Source: Sporisorium sorghi
Lineage: Eukaryota > Basidiomycota > Ustilaginomycetes > Ustilaginales > Ustilaginaceae
Assembly: GCA_023212695.1 (NCBI GenBank)
Contig: JALCCG010000050.1
Location: 1-64,000 of the forward strand
Reading direction: 5' to 3'
DNA length: 64,000 nucleotides
In this document: positions 54,804 to 64,000 of the stretch, in pieces
Numbering within the stretch: the first letter of the stretch is position 1
Layout: the number at the start of each line of letters is the position of its first letter
The notes under the pieces: generated by a model
What the model was told of the DNA's origin: nothing
The model's database searches: none
Seen by the model: only the letters and a program-made list of their open reading frames with translations
Translations under genes and position numbers: made by a program

Positions 54804-55602
54804 TTTTTTTTGGTGAACAAAACTTTGTGTGTGTTGCTAAGAATTGTGCTTGTGTGGAGCTCGAACCGCTTTTTTTTCTTCGCCGAAAAAAGTGGAAGTT
54901 CTTCCTGCACGTGTCTGTGCGTTGGTTGCCTCGAAAAATTTCAAGGTGGCGAAAAATTGTCAGAACAGTCAAGAAAAAAAAAAGTCGCGACGCACGGACG
55001 TCACTTGCAACGCGCGACATCATTCTATCAGCATCTGTGGGAGTTCCACCAGACTTGCTGCATTGCTTTATCCATCCAGATGTCACTTTCTCATGTGTGC
55101 GTACTGTAATTGCGCGCTAACAACCTCACTTCCTCGGCCTTAGTGATCTGGAACGACTTCCGTTGAGCTTTGAAGGAGGGTGTGCGCAGAGAAGGAGCAC
55201 GGTTCGCGTTGATTGCAGATCCCACACTCAACGCGACGCGAGTCCGTGAAGGGGGAATTTCACCTTGTAAAAGACTCGTCCGAGAAGAAGCTCAACTACG
55301 CGTTGTCTCTGTTACTTTTTCGAGAAGGCGAGTCGCTGCGCCTTTGTCTCTTTCTCTGCAGCGTGACCCGCGTTCTGCCTTTCATTCAAGATCAAGCGAA
55401 GTGTCCAAAAGCCTCCACTGTCGCTTTCGTCGCTGTTCTTCCCATCCCTCTCTCTCTCTCCTCCTACAACCTGCAACTCGTTCCACCATCCTATCCAACA
55501 CTGACTCTCCTTCGAACGCATCAACCTCGCGCCCTCTTGCTTGGCAGACATACCACGCCGAAAGTACAACATCATCACGAATCGTAGCGGCCACCTTCAA
55601 CC
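54593..55602. other. Divergent region between two histone-chaperone genes
   Basis: About 1 kb. It contains an interrupted T run (54776-54811), a further T run (54870-54877), an A run (54974-54983) and a C/T-rich leader with CTCTCTCTC before the HAT2 ATG. No other gene is supported. Confidence 0.6.
54776..54811. repeat. Poly(T) run, T16-G-T19
   Basis: It lies about 185 bases upstream of the SET-like ATG (as poly(A) on that gene's strand). A poly(dA:dT) tract in a shared promoter commonly excludes nucleosomes. Confidence 0.85.
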
Positions 55603-56907
55603 ATGGACGCCTCAAATCTCATCGAGGATGAGACCGCCATCGCGCAACAAAAGCTCTCGAACGAAGAGTACAAGATCTGGAAAAAGAACTCGCCCTTCCT
55701 CTACGACCTTGTGGTGACGCATGCGCTCGAGTGGCCGTCGCTCACCTGCCAGTGGTTCCCGGACAAGGAGACGCCCGCAGGGCAGTCGTACACGCAGCAC
55801 CGCCTCCTGCTGGGCACGCACACGTCTGGCCAAGACCAGAATTACCTTCAAATCGCACAGGTGCAGCTGCCCAATACAGGAGCGGACGGCGCGGCGTTGA
55901 ACTCAGCCGAGAGCCGGCTGGACCTCAAGCAGTACGACGAGGATAAGGGCGAGATTGGGAGCTACTCGGCGACGACGGCGCGCCTGACGATTGTGCAGAA
56001 GATCAACCACGATGGCGAGATCAACCGGGCGCGGTACTGTCCGCAGAACTGCGACCTGATTGCAACGCGTACTGTGACGGGCAAGACGTATATCTTCGAT
56101 AGGACGAAGCACTCGAACACGCCTTCGGCCGACGGCGTCTGTCGTCCGGACATCGTGCTCGAGGGCCAGGAGCAGGAGGGCTACGGGCTCGCGTGGTCAC
56201 CGCTGAAACAGGGCCACATTCTCGCCGCTAGCGAGGACACCACCGTCTGCCACTGGGACATCAACGCCTACACCAAGGGCTCCAACACCCTGCAGCCGCT
56301 GGCGACGTACACGGGCCACACGGCGATCGTCGAGGACGTCGCATGGCACAACCACCACGAGTCGCTGTTCGGATCCGTTGGCGATGACCGCCAGCTGCTC
56401 ATCTGGGACGTGCGCGAGCCCGCGTCCGCGCCCAAATACCGCGTCGAGGCGCACACGGGCGAAGTCAACGCGCTCGCGTTCAGCCCAGAGAATGAGAACA
56501 TCCTCGTCACCGGCAGCGCGGACAAGACCGTCGGCGTCTGGGACCTGCGCAACTTGAAGGTCAAGCTCCACTCGCTCGAATCGCACACGGATGAAATCTT
56601 GTCCGTGTGTTGGTCGCCGCACCACCCGACCGTGCTCGCCAGCGCATCCGCGGATCGCAGGGTGAACATCTGGGACCTGAGCAAGATCGGCCAGGAGCAG
56701 ACCCCGGAGGACGCAGAGGATGGCCCGCCCGAGCTCATCTTTGTGCACGGCGGTCATACGAGCCGCCCGACCGATCTGGGCTGGAGCCCGCACATGGAGT
56801 GGGCGCTGACGTCGGCCGCTGAGGATAACATCGTTATGGTCTGGAGGCCCAGTAAAGCTGTGATCGATACAGGGAATGAGGAGGTCAACCCGGAGGACCT
56901 CGAGTGA
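55603..56907 (+). CDS. HAT2: Histone-binding WD40 protein, RbAp48/Hat2/Msi1 family
   Basis: One exon, 434 residues. The N-terminal helix that binds histone H4 is present (EYKIWKKNSPFLYDLVVTHA followed by LEWPSLTCQWFPD). About seven WD repeats follow, with clear signatures such as GYGLAWSPLKQGHILAASED, VEDVAWHNHHESLFGSVGDD, LLIWDVREP, NILVTGSADKTVGVWDLRN, VLASASADRRVNIWDLSKIG and EWALTSAAEDNIVMVWRPS. The acidic loop PEDAEDGPPELIFVHGGHTS is the second part of the H4 pocket. Members serve in the HAT1 acetyltransferase, CAF-1, Rpd3-type deacetylase and PRC2-like complexes. A basidiomycete may use one protein for several of these, so Hat2 versus Msi1 is not settled. Confidence 0.93.
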   Translation: MDASNLIEDETAIAQQKLSNEEYKIWKKNSPFLYDLVVTHALEWPSLTCQWFPDKETPAGQSYTQHRLLLGTHTSGQDQNYLQIAQVQLPNTGADGAALNSAESRLDLKQYDEDKGEIGSYSATTARLTIVQKINHDGEINRARYCPQNCDLIATRTVTGKTYIFDRTKHSNTPSADGVCRPDIVLEGQEQEGYGLAWSPLKQGHILAASEDTTVCHWDINAYTKGSNTLQPLATYTGHTAIVEDVAWHNHHESLFGSVGDDRQLLIWDVREPASAPKYRVEAHTGEVNALAFSPENENILVTGSADKTVGVWDLRNLKVKLHSLESHTDEILSVCWSPHHPTVLASASADRRVNIWDLSKIGQEQTPEDAEDGPPELIFVHGGHTSRPTDLGWSPHMEWALTSAAEDNIVMVWRPSKAVIDTGNEEVNPEDLE

Positions 56908-57109
56908 AATGTCGGTGGACGCGAAAGAGGTGTGACAGTAACGCAACGCAAATGAAAACCTTTCTCTTGATCCCCGCCGCTCGAGTGTGTGTCCCCGCAA
57001 GCACTTGCTCTTGCTTGCAGCTCAACTCTCTCACCGCGACTGTGAACAAAGTGCTTCTGAATCAAAACAATCGGGACTCTATTCGCCGTCCCTGCCGTGC
57101 AAACAGCTC

Positions 57110-59905
57110 TCAAAACTGCAACGCATACATAATCACCACACCCAACGTGCCCACGATCAGCGTCGCCACCACGCTCGCAAAGATGCCGACCTTCAAAAAG
57201 TCCTTGACCGTCACATACCTGTCCCCCAGATCGTCCTCCATCGAAACCGCAATCTGGTTCGGGTACCCTGAAACCGGCAGCCCCATCGCCGCGCTCGCCA
57301 CCAACGTAGTCGCCATGATCAGCAGCCTCGGGTGCGGGTGCTCCAGACTCTCGCCCACCTGCGCCGCAATCGGCACCAGCAGCACAGCCGCGATCGTGTG
57401 GCTGATAAACGTCGCGACCACCAGCCCGATCGTCAACAGCGCAATCAAAATCTGCCACAGCGGAAGCTCCTTGACAATCTCCTGGATCACATCGTCGAGC
57501 GACTCGAGCAGGCCGGACGACGTGACCGCCTTGCCGAGCGCAATGCCGCCCATGGCCAGGAACACCACGGTCCACAGAAAAGTGTTGAAGTCCTCCTTGG
57601 TCAGAATGCCCGTGCCAAAGAACAGCACCATCGGCACAATAGCGATGATGCCCATGTCGCCCACGATCCACTCGAAGTTCTTCTCGAGACACCACAGCGC
57701 GATCGTCGAGATGGCTACGGCAGAGATGAACCACTGGATCTTGGTGAACGAATCGCGCGACTCGCCGAGCTTCTTGATCACCGTCCCCTTGCCTGCGCCG
57801 TACGACCACAGCAGGATCAGCCAGATGACCACGAGCGACAGACCAGAGACGGGGATGGTGACCGCAAACCACTGCAGCCACCCGACGGGCTGCTTCATGT
57901 ACTGCAGCGCGATGAGGTTCTGCGGCGACGCGATGGGCGACGTCTGCCCTCCGATGTTGGACGCGAGCGCAATGCCCATGATCAGGCTGGAGGCGTAGGG
58001 CGACTTGGACGGCAGCGTGCGCAGGATGGGCTGGATGAGCGAGTACATGAGCACGGGCGCGGCTACGTTGCTGATCCACATAGACGCAAAGCACGCCACA
58101 CCCATGTGCGCCAGCAGCACCACGCTCGGCCGCGTCCCCGCCAGACGCAGGATCTTGGTGGCGAGGATCTTGTCGATGCCGTACTTCGAGAGCGCAGCGG
58201 CCAAAGTGAACCCGCCCAGCAGCAGGCACATGTTGGGCGCAAACATCTGGGAAAAGATCCACTTGGTCGTCTCGGGCGCCGTCATGCGGCGATCCTTGAC
58301 ATCGTCGGTGCGCGCAACACGCAGAGTGACGACGAGAAGCGGCACCATGAGCGAGGTGACGAACAGTGGGATCACTTCGGTCGCCCAGAGGATGGTGCAG
58401 AACACGAGCATGGCCAGGCAGTTCTGCTCCTCGACGCGGTTGAAGAATCGCAGACCAGGAGCCTTGAGCAGCGCCACCAAGGCCGAGAAAGCGATGATGA
58501 GATGCAGCGTGCTCATGCTCAACCAGCTGGGCACCGTCAAGCTGCCACACGGCGTACGCAACCGGAACGGCTTCTTGGCCTCGTAATCGTCGCGCTTACC
58601 CGAACCCATGACGGTCCTCTCGAGCGCCGCGCCCTGTGCCCTCCTCTCGATGCCAATCATCTCCCGCCACACGGTATTCCTCTGCCACACCACTTGCTCG
58701 CGCAAGTGCGTCTTGAGCTGCTGGCTAGCCGCACCGATATCGCCACCCGTGACTACTTTGGCATAGAGCTGGATGAGCGTCTCGATGCACTCGTCGAGGC
58801 TGCGCTTGGTCTCGGACGTAAACGGCTGCTGCGTGCGCAGGCTGTCGTTCATGTAGCGATCCTTTAGGTCGGATTTGGTAATCTTGTCGTACTTCTTCAA
58901 GATCTTGCGCATACCCGTCTCGTTGAGCTGGACAAACTGTTTCAGCTCGGACATTGCGACAAACATGTCGGTGATGCGCTTCTTGAAGGTGATGCGCATG
59001 TCGATGGCGTAGTCGTTGTCGGCGGTCCAGATGGACATGGCCTTAGTGTCACCTCCAGCAAAGCTGCTGTCGCCGGCATCGCTGGAGCCGGGGGCGGTGC
59101 GGTCCTGGGTGTTGGCAGTATCGTCGCCGGCGCCGGCAAGCATGAGACCGAGCGAACGACGGCGGACGGGCTTTTTGCCAAAGATGCTGCCCCATCGACC
59201 GCCCTTGGAGCCAGTCTGGCTGGCATTGGAGCCGCTGCGCGACCTCTTTGCAAAGCCGGCAGTGTCGAGACCGGCATCTGTGAAGTCGGCCGACTGGTCG
59301 AGGAGTTGGCTGGAGCGGTTCCTGTTGTTGGCGGGGCGAGAGGGCGGCGTGTTTCCGTCCTCGGTGGTGGCGCGGCTGTCCTTGCGCGAGCGGGACGGGC
59401 CTGAGCCTTCTCGCATGCGCTGCTCCTGGCGCGAGGCTTCGTTGTACTTGCTGGGATGGGTGAAAACGTCGTCGATGCTGGGGCGGCGGTTGGTGCTAGC
59501 CTTGCCGGTTCGCACCGCGTCTATCGCGTCGTCGTCGTCGTCGTCATCATCATCGCTGATGCCGTAGTCCGAATCGTCCTCGAAATCCTCGTTCTCGGTC
59601 CTCTCGATATCGTCCTTGAGATGCTGGAGATCGGCTTTGAGTTCAGCGTCCTTTTCGAGGTAGAAGTCAACAATCTTGTTGAGCTCCTTGTCGAGCAGAG
59701 GCACAAAGGTGCGGTCGGTATCGCTCGAGTCGGCGTTCTGCAGCAGCCCGGACGACTCGTTTTCGACATCCGAATAAGGCGCGTTTGGTTCGGAGGGAAG
59801 CTCCTTCTCCATGAGGTAGATGGTCTTTTTGAGGTTCGAGTAGGCGATGTACTTGTCGGCCCAGTCCGGGACGGCATTGAACTGCAAGCTGTGAGAGAAC
59901 TTCAT
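57110..59905 (-). CDS. SPX-domain low-affinity phosphate transporter (Pho87/90/91-like)
   Basis: One exon, 931 residues. The SPX domain starts at the ATG itself (MKFSHSLQFNAVPDWADKYI, then AYSNLKKTIYLMEKEL), has an acidic and Ser-rich insert, and closes with FVQLNETGMRKILKKYDKIT at about 325-340. The Lys cluster there binds inositol pyrophosphates in known SPX domains. From about residue 455 there are about 12 membrane segments of the SLC13/anion-symporter type (VFCTILWATEVIPLFVTSLM, NVAAPVLMYSLIQPIL, GTGILTKEDFNTFLW, GLPVSGYPNQIAV). Whether it sits at the plasma membrane (Pho87/90) or vacuole (Pho91) cannot be told. The frame is open upstream to 60268, but family members begin at the MKF/MRF residue. 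It converges with HAT2. Confidence 0.93.
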   Translation of the reverse strand: MKFSHSLQFNAVPDWADKYIAYSNLKKTIYLMEKELPSEPNAPYSDVENESSGLLQNADSSDTDRTFVPLLDKELNKIVDFYLEKDAELKADLQHLKDDIERTENEDFEDDSDYGISDDDDDDDDDAIDAVRTGKASTNRRPSIDDVFTHPSKYNEASRQEQRMREGSGPSRSRKDSRATTEDGNTPPSRPANNRNRSSQLLDQSADFTDAGLDTAGFAKRSRSGSNASQTGSKGGRWGSIFGKKPVRRRSLGLMLAGAGDDTANTQDRTAPGSSDAGDSSFAGGDTKAMSIWTADNDYAIDMRITFKKRITDMFVAMSELKQFVQLNETGMRKILKKYDKITKSDLKDRYMNDSLRTQQPFTSETKRSLDECIETLIQLYAKVVTGGDIGAASQQLKTHLREQVVWQRNTVWREMIGIERRAQGAALERTVMGSGKRDDYEAKKPFRLRTPCGSLTVPSWLSMSTLHLIIAFSALVALLKAPGLRFFNRVEEQNCLAMLVFCTILWATEVIPLFVTSLMVPLLVVTLRVARTDDVKDRRMTAPETTKWIFSQMFAPNMCLLLGGFTLAAALSKYGIDKILATKILRLAGTRPSVVLLAHMGVACFASMWISNVAAPVLMYSLIQPILRTLPSKSPYASSLIMGIALASNIGGQTSPIASPQNLIALQYMKQPVGWLQWFAVTIPVSGLSLVVIWLILLWSYGAGKGTVIKKLGESRDSFTKIQWFISAVAISTIALWCLEKNFEWIVGDMGIIAIVPMVLFFGTGILTKEDFNTFLWTVVFLAMGGIALGKAVTSSGLLESLDDVIQEIVKELPLWQILIALLTIGLVVATFISHTIAAVLLVPIAAQVGESLEHPHPRLLIMATTLVASAAMGLPVSGYPNQIAVSMEDDLGDRYVTVKDFLKVGIFASVVATLIVGTLGVVIMYALQF

Positions 59906-60836
59906 GGCGCCGTGATGCTCGAGGTGAGATCGGATGTGCTGTTGTAGAGCGGAGAGTCTAGGAGGAGCGTCGTCTAGGTGGGAAGCGCGCGAAGGACCCA
60001 AGGACTGAAGAGGGATAAACCCAGCCTGGTCTTCGCTTTGAGGCGGATGGCGTGCCGCACTTGGATTGTCGTGGGAAGAGGGATCGGAAGTGTCGTCGAT
60101 CGAAGCAAGAAGGTTTGCAGAAAGGCTTTGACGGTGATGTTGAGAGTACATGCACGCACGGCGCGGCCGAATGTGATTCGCAGAGTGTGCTTCTTGCCTT
60201 ACAGCAACGAGCAATGGAACATGCGCATCAAGAGCAGCAGCGTCACTGATGCACACGCACGTTTCCAACAGTCGGGTGCTTCGGCTTCTGCACCGAAGAG
60301 TGTGAGAGAGGAAGGGCGATGAGGTAGTTAGAAGCAGGGCAAGCGAGTCGATTGGTGATTGGTGATTGATTAGAGAGCTCAGGTGCGCTCAGCTGATTTG
60401 ACTGGCTGCAGTGAGACGGGCTGACTGCACTGACGTCGCTCATTCGGAGTTGCCGATTTTGCTGCTGCTCCGCGCCTTCAAGCCAAGGCTCAGAGAAAGC
60501 CCACGGCCCACGCGCAGGAGCAGCCACGATTATTTTGCATGGCTTGCTTGCTTTTTGTCTCCTCAAAATCCGGCCAGCAGCGTTCCTTTGGTCGTCCAAA
60601 CTTCGGCACCCGCCGACTCACGCTCGAGCCTTGTCAAGGTTTTCATGGTATATGAAGCATTGCTCCACCGCCATCGAGACCGACGCAGTGAAGAAAGACA
60701 GAGTGGTGAGCTCGAGACAGTGCAGAGGTCAAGAAACGTCGGCAATCGGGCATCTGGCGGAAAGCAGGGTCCAATTGCTGCCGCCTCTCAGAGCCCATCT
60801 CGACCGCTGGCGCGGCAAATTGCAACCACCACCATC
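59906..60836. other. Divergent region between the SPX transporter and the U-box cyclophilin
   Basis: About 930 bases. Both flanking genes have in-frame open sequence reaching into it, without conserved content. No other gene is seen. Confidence 0.55.
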
Positions 60837-62561
60837 ATGGGACACGGCAAATCCGACCGCCCCTTCCTGAGTGCAGCCGAGCACTCGGGCGTCTACGGAG
60901 CCCACTCCGCCTCTTCAGGCAAGCAAGGCGGTCTGGAGCAACAGGCCTTCCACCCGGTGCCCTTCGACTGCTGCGCCATCTCGTTCCAGCCATGGAACGT
61001 GCCCGTGTGCTCTTCGGACTGCGGCATCGCGTTCGAGCTCACCAATCTGATCCCATACGTTCGCAAGTTCGGCACGCATCCGGTGACAGGCAAGGCGTTC
61101 GATCTGGACGACGTGGTGCGCCTCAACTTTCATAAGAACGAGAAAGGGCGCTTTCATGACCCGGTCTCGTTCAAGGAGTTTGGGCAGCATTCGCATCTCG
61201 TGGCGGTCAGGCAGAGCGGTAATGTCTTCCTGCATGATACCGTGCAGAGGTTGAATGTTAAGGCCAAGTATATGAAGGATCTGGTGACGGATAAAGTGTT
61301 TGGTAAGGCGGATATCATTGTCGTGCAAGATCCGAACAGTCCGGAGGGCAGGAACCCGAGCGCGATGCACCATGTCAGAGAAGGGCTCAAGCTCACGCAG
61401 GCGGACAAGGGTATCGACGGCTCCGAGCAGGTCAACATGGGTGCAACGGGTAGTGCGCAGAAGCTGCTCGCCAAGCTGCGTGGCAGCGCGCAGTCCGAGA
61501 CGCAGGCCGCATCCTCATCAACTTCGACGCCGACTTCAACCCCAACCCCTGCATCCGCGCCGGCACCCAAGGCAGCCAGCTCGGCCTACACCCGCAACAA
61601 AGCGTCAGGAAGCTCGACAGGCATGGCCGCAGCCAGCTTCACCTCGTCCAGCCTCACCCCGCGCACCGCCATCGAGCGCGTAGTCCTCGACGACGAAGAG
61701 GTCATGTTCGACCACGTTAAAACACGCCTTCGCGAAAAAGGCTACGTGCGGCTCACGACCAACTTTGGCCCGCTCAACCTCGAGCTGCACTGCGACCGCG
61801 CGCCCAAGACGTGCTACAACTTCCTGCAGCTGTGCAAGCAGGGCAAGTACGACGATACGATTTTCCACCGCAACATCCGTGGGTTTATGATCCAGGGCGG
61901 CGACCCGACGGGCACGGGCCGCGGTGGGAGCAGTATCTGGGGGCATGAGTTTAGGGACGAGTGCGGCGAGCCGGGTGCGTTTAAGCATGAGGCGCGGGGG
62001 GTGCTGTCGATGGCAAATAGGGGGAGCGGGACGAACGGGAGCCAGTTTTTCATCACGTACAGGGCGGTGCCGCATCTGGACGGCAAGCACACCGTGTTTG
62101 GCCAGCTGGTGGATGGGGAGAAGGATAAGACGCTCACTGCGCTCGAACAGGTTCCTTCGGAGGAAGGGACAGATCGACCGCTGCGCAAGATCAAGATCCT
62201 CGACGTGCTCGTGACTGCGGATCCGTTTGAAAAGTACCAGCTGCGCCAGAAGCAGTCGGCCAAGGCGAATGACCCGACAGATCCGGACAATATCCGCAGG
62301 ATGGAGAAGCGCAAGCGCAGGGAGGCGGATCGCACCACCTGGCTAGGCACGGAGCTGCCGACGAGAGCGGCGGATGGGTCTGAGAGGCGGGACAAGGAGG
62401 CTGGGTTACTGGCGGGCTCGTCGACGATCGGCAAGTATCTCGATGCGGGCGCGGGGGCGAAAAAGACGGTCTCGGGCAATGGAGTCAGTGGCGGAGACGA
62501 ACAGAGTACGGGTAAGAAGAGAAAGACGGCTGGCGGGTTCGGTGATTTCTCTGGATGGTAA
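60837..62561 (+). CDS. U-box cyclophilin, PPIL2-like
   Basis: One exon, 574 residues. The N-terminal U-box region (about 40-150) has the PPIL2 layout: [20 protein letters not shown], then [51 protein letters not shown] and [19 protein letters not shown] Ser/Thr/Pro-rich linker follows. The cyclophilin domain (about 302-465) has [40 protein letters not shown] with the catalytic Arg, [19 protein letters not shown] and [10 protein letters not shown]. The Trp used for cyclosporin binding in CypA is His here (PHLDGKH), so weak drug sensitivity is expected. PPIL2 proteins are spliceosome-associated and can act as E3 ligases. The ATG at 60837 is chosen because it starts the conserved MGxG/HSGVYGA region. 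Confidence 0.92.
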   Translation: MGHGKSDRPFLSAAEHSGVYGAHSASSGKQGGLEQQAFHPVPFDCCAISFQPWNVPVCSSDCGIAFELTNLIPYVRKFGTHPVTGKAFDLDDVVRLNFHKNEKGRFHDPVSFKEFGQHSHLVAVRQSGNVFLHDTVQRLNVKAKYMKDLVTDKVFGKADIIVVQDPNSPEGRNPSAMHHVREGLKLTQADKGIDGSEQVNMGATGSAQKLLAKLRGSAQSETQAASSSTSTPTSTPTPASAPAPKAASSAYTRNKASGSSTGMAAASFTSSSLTPRTAIERVVLDDEEVMFDHVKTRLREKGYVRLTTNFGPLNLELHCDRAPKTCYNFLQLCKQGKYDDTIFHRNIRGFMIQGGDPTGTGRGGSSIWGHEFRDECGEPGAFKHEARGVLSMANRGSGTNGSQFFITYRAVPHLDGKHTVFGQLVDGEKDKTLTALEQVPSEEGTDRPLRKIKILDVLVTADPFEKYQLRQKQSAKANDPTDPDNIRRMEKRKRREADRTTWLGTELPTRAADGSERRDKEAGLLAGSSTIGKYLDAGAGAKKTVSGNGVSGGDEQSTGKKRKTAGGFGDFSGW

Positions 62562-62683
62562 CACGCAACCCTCTAATGACAAGATTGTTCAGCCAAAAGC
62601 TCAATCTCGTATGCTTCTGCAGAACGCAAGATTATCTGATTGCAAACGAGAGTACAGCACACAAAATCTAGAGCAAAACGCAA

Positions 62684-64000
62684 TCAAGCCGTCGCCGCCG
62701 TCGCGCTCGCCTGCTCCTCGTCCTGCTGGTAGTTGTCGACGTTGATGTCGTTGAGACCCAGATCCTCGTTCTGGTCGTACGACCTAGTGTACCTCTCCTC
62801 GACGATCTGCTCGTCCGGATCGGGCGCGTACGGGTTCTGGATGTACGAGTTGGCCAGCGGATCATCCAAGATCACAGTATACGGCAGCAGCTCGCAGCTA
62901 ATCACACTCTTCAACTTGCCCAAGAACCCTTCGAACGTAGCCGCCCGTGTCGACGAATCACCACGCATGAGCACGCGCTCCGACAGCTCGTCGTACACCT
63001 GCTGCAGCAACCCCTCCAGCGTCGTGAACCTGCCGCCGAGCGTACCCGGCGACAGGTGCAGGTCGATCTCCGGGATGGCAAAGCCGGCAGTCTCGGACTT
63101 GAGCACGTCGCGCGACAGATCCTCCTTGTCTTCCACTTTCAAGGTGAGCTTTCGACCCTGCTCCGAGATGGCCGCGCCCGACTTGACCTCGTTGTCCTTG
63201 TAGCCGCAGTTCTCGCAGTTGGTCGACATGATGAGAATGTCCTTGAAGTAGGGGATGTTGACCTTCTTCATGCGTGTTTCGAGTGGGGCGTTGCATGAGG
63301 AGCAGGTGCCGGCGAAAGTGTAGACTTCTTCGTTCTCGAAGTCGGTCTCGCCGGCGCCCTTGTCGAATCCGGTGGTGTGCAGTTGGTCTTCGTCCTGGCC
63401 ATCGCCGGCAGCAGCGGCAGCAGGGCCGGAGAGACCGAGCAGCTCGTTCTGCTCCTTGGTGCGTGGGTAGTCACGCTTGCTCCACTTGGCGTCAGACATG
63501 CCACGGCCCTGGACGTCGCCCATGAACTCGACAAACGAGTTGCCCGACGGGTCATCAAGACGGATCGAGAAGGGTGGCACTTTGCGGTTGGCCTTCTCCT
63601 CGGCACTCATCGACGACGAGCTGCCGCCAACGGGACCGAGACTGCGCAGACCGGACGAAGACTGCTCCTCCTCCTTGGCCTCGTCGCCCTCCGTGGGCTT
63701 GTCCTCGCCAAGAATGCCCCTCAACTTGTCGCAGACCTCCTCGATCTTGGCATACGCCTCGGGCTGCATGTGCTTGCGCAGCGGCTGGTCGAGCTCCAAA
63801 TCGCGAAGCGTGTCCGAGATGACACCTTCAATGGTAGTCAACTGACCCTTCTTGGGTGGAATCTCGATCTGCAGCTCGGGGATGGTGACGGTGCAGAACT
63901 CGGACTTGACCACCTGACGGTTGAGATCGGCAGGGTTGGTCACATGCACGGTATACAAGCAACCCTTGGGTTGGATTTGACCAGCGGACTGGATCTCGCT
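62684..64000 (-). CDS. ZPR1: Zinc-finger protein ZPR1 (N-terminus outside the window)
   Basis: Partial: 438 codons plus stop, open to the right edge at 64000, which reads SEIQSAGQIQPKG. ZPR1 has two modules, each a C4 zinc finger followed by an alpha/beta domain. The first finger is cut off or only its edge remains. The first alpha/beta domain ends near IEGVISDTLRDLELDQPLRK. The second finger is CSSCNAPLETRMKKVNIPYF and then STNCENCGYKDNEV, followed by the second domain (LSPGTLGGRFTTLEGLLQQV, YTVILDDPLANSYIQNPY) and an acidic tail. ZPR1 binds eEF1A and helps it fold. About 60 N-terminal residues are missing. Confidence 0.95.
   Translation of the reverse strand, partial: SEIQSAGQIQPKGCLYTVHVTNPADLNRQVVKSEFCTVTIPELQIEIPPKKGQLTTIEGVISDTLRDLELDQPLRKHMQPEAYAKIEEVCDKLRGILGEDKPTEGDEAKEEEQSSSGLRSLGPVGGSSSSMSAEEKANRKVPPFSIRLDDPSGNSFVEFMGDVQGRGMSDAKWSKRDYPRTKEQNELLGLSGPAAAAAGDGQDEDQLHTTGFDKGAGETDFENEEVYTFAGTCSSCNAPLETRMKKVNIPYFKDILIMSTNCENCGYKDNEVKSGAAISEQGRKLTLKVEDKEDLSRDVLKSETAGFAIPEIDLHLSPGTLGGRFTTLEGLLQQVYDELSERVLMRGDSSTRAATFEGFLGKLKSVISCELLPYTVILDDPLANSYIQNPYAPDPDEQIVEERYTRSYDQNEDLGLNDINVDNYQQDEEQASATAATA

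Noticed and set aside
57332..58867. 511-codon plus-strand frame opposite the SPX transporter
   Set aside because: Shadow of the membrane domain coding strand; the product would be His/Gln/Arg-rich without any motif.
59906..60268. 121-residue N-terminal extension of the SPX transporter
   Set aside because: SPX transporters start at the MKF/MRF residue; the extension has no conserved content.
60411..60836. 142-residue N-terminal extension of the U-box cyclophilin
   Set aside because: The conserved region begins at the ATG at 60837; the upstream part looks like leader sequence.

Overview
The window looks like nuclear DNA from a basidiomycete, most likely an Ustilaginomycotina smut or related yeast. 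It is GC-rich, genes are mostly single-exon with a few short GT-AG introns (about 70-195 nt, CTAAC/CTGAC-type branch sites), and the proteins carry long Ser/Ala/Gly/Gln-rich disordered arms. The species cannot be named from the sequence alone. I support 21 protein-coding genes, one cut by the right edge. I found no tRNA, rRNA, transposon or CRISPR array.

Left part (1-16.5 kb): a secreted Kex2-type precursor built of repeated intron+exon units (581-1693); a divergent SUMO-like protein ending in a Gly-Gly motif (2334-3723); dolichol kinase SEC59 (4670-8263); a five-exon APSES/KilA-N transcription factor (9438-11187); a 4.3 kb region with no gene; and proteasome subunit alpha-7 (15540-16475).

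Middle (17-46 kb): U1-70K (17304-18341); a C2H2 transcription factor with a polyQ tail (18643-21040); a very large hybrid histidine kinase (24980-31705); a KHA1-type K+/H+ antiporter (34957-37959); an SPF30-like Tudor splicing factor (38234-39124); an alpha/beta hydrolase (39629-40591); fimbrin (40734-42657); then a compact run of prefoldin 2, a tiny three-exon complex I subunit of NDUFB10 type, and the tRNA m7G46 methyltransferase TRM8.

Right part (46-64 kb): a large membrane protein with a GRAM/PH-like C-terminus (46579-50319); a 3.5 kb gene-free stretch; a head-to-head pair of histone chaperones (SET/TAF-I-like and HAT2/RbAp48-like); an SPX-domain phosphate transporter; a U-box cyclophilin of PPIL2 type; and ZPR1, truncated at 64000.

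Most genes are housekeeping genes for splicing, chromatin, proteostasis, glycosylation and ion transport. The long gaps (3-4 kb) lie upstream of regulators (APSES factor, C2H2 factor, histidine kinase) and of the GRAM-like protein, and three of the four hold poly(A) runs of 28-53 nt. The best candidate for something undescribed is the first gene. Each intron falls one base after a Lys-Arg codon pair, exons 2 and 3 encode related 53-54 residue peptides, and the introns themselves look homologous, which indicates a peptide precursor that grew by tandem duplication of an intron+exon unit.
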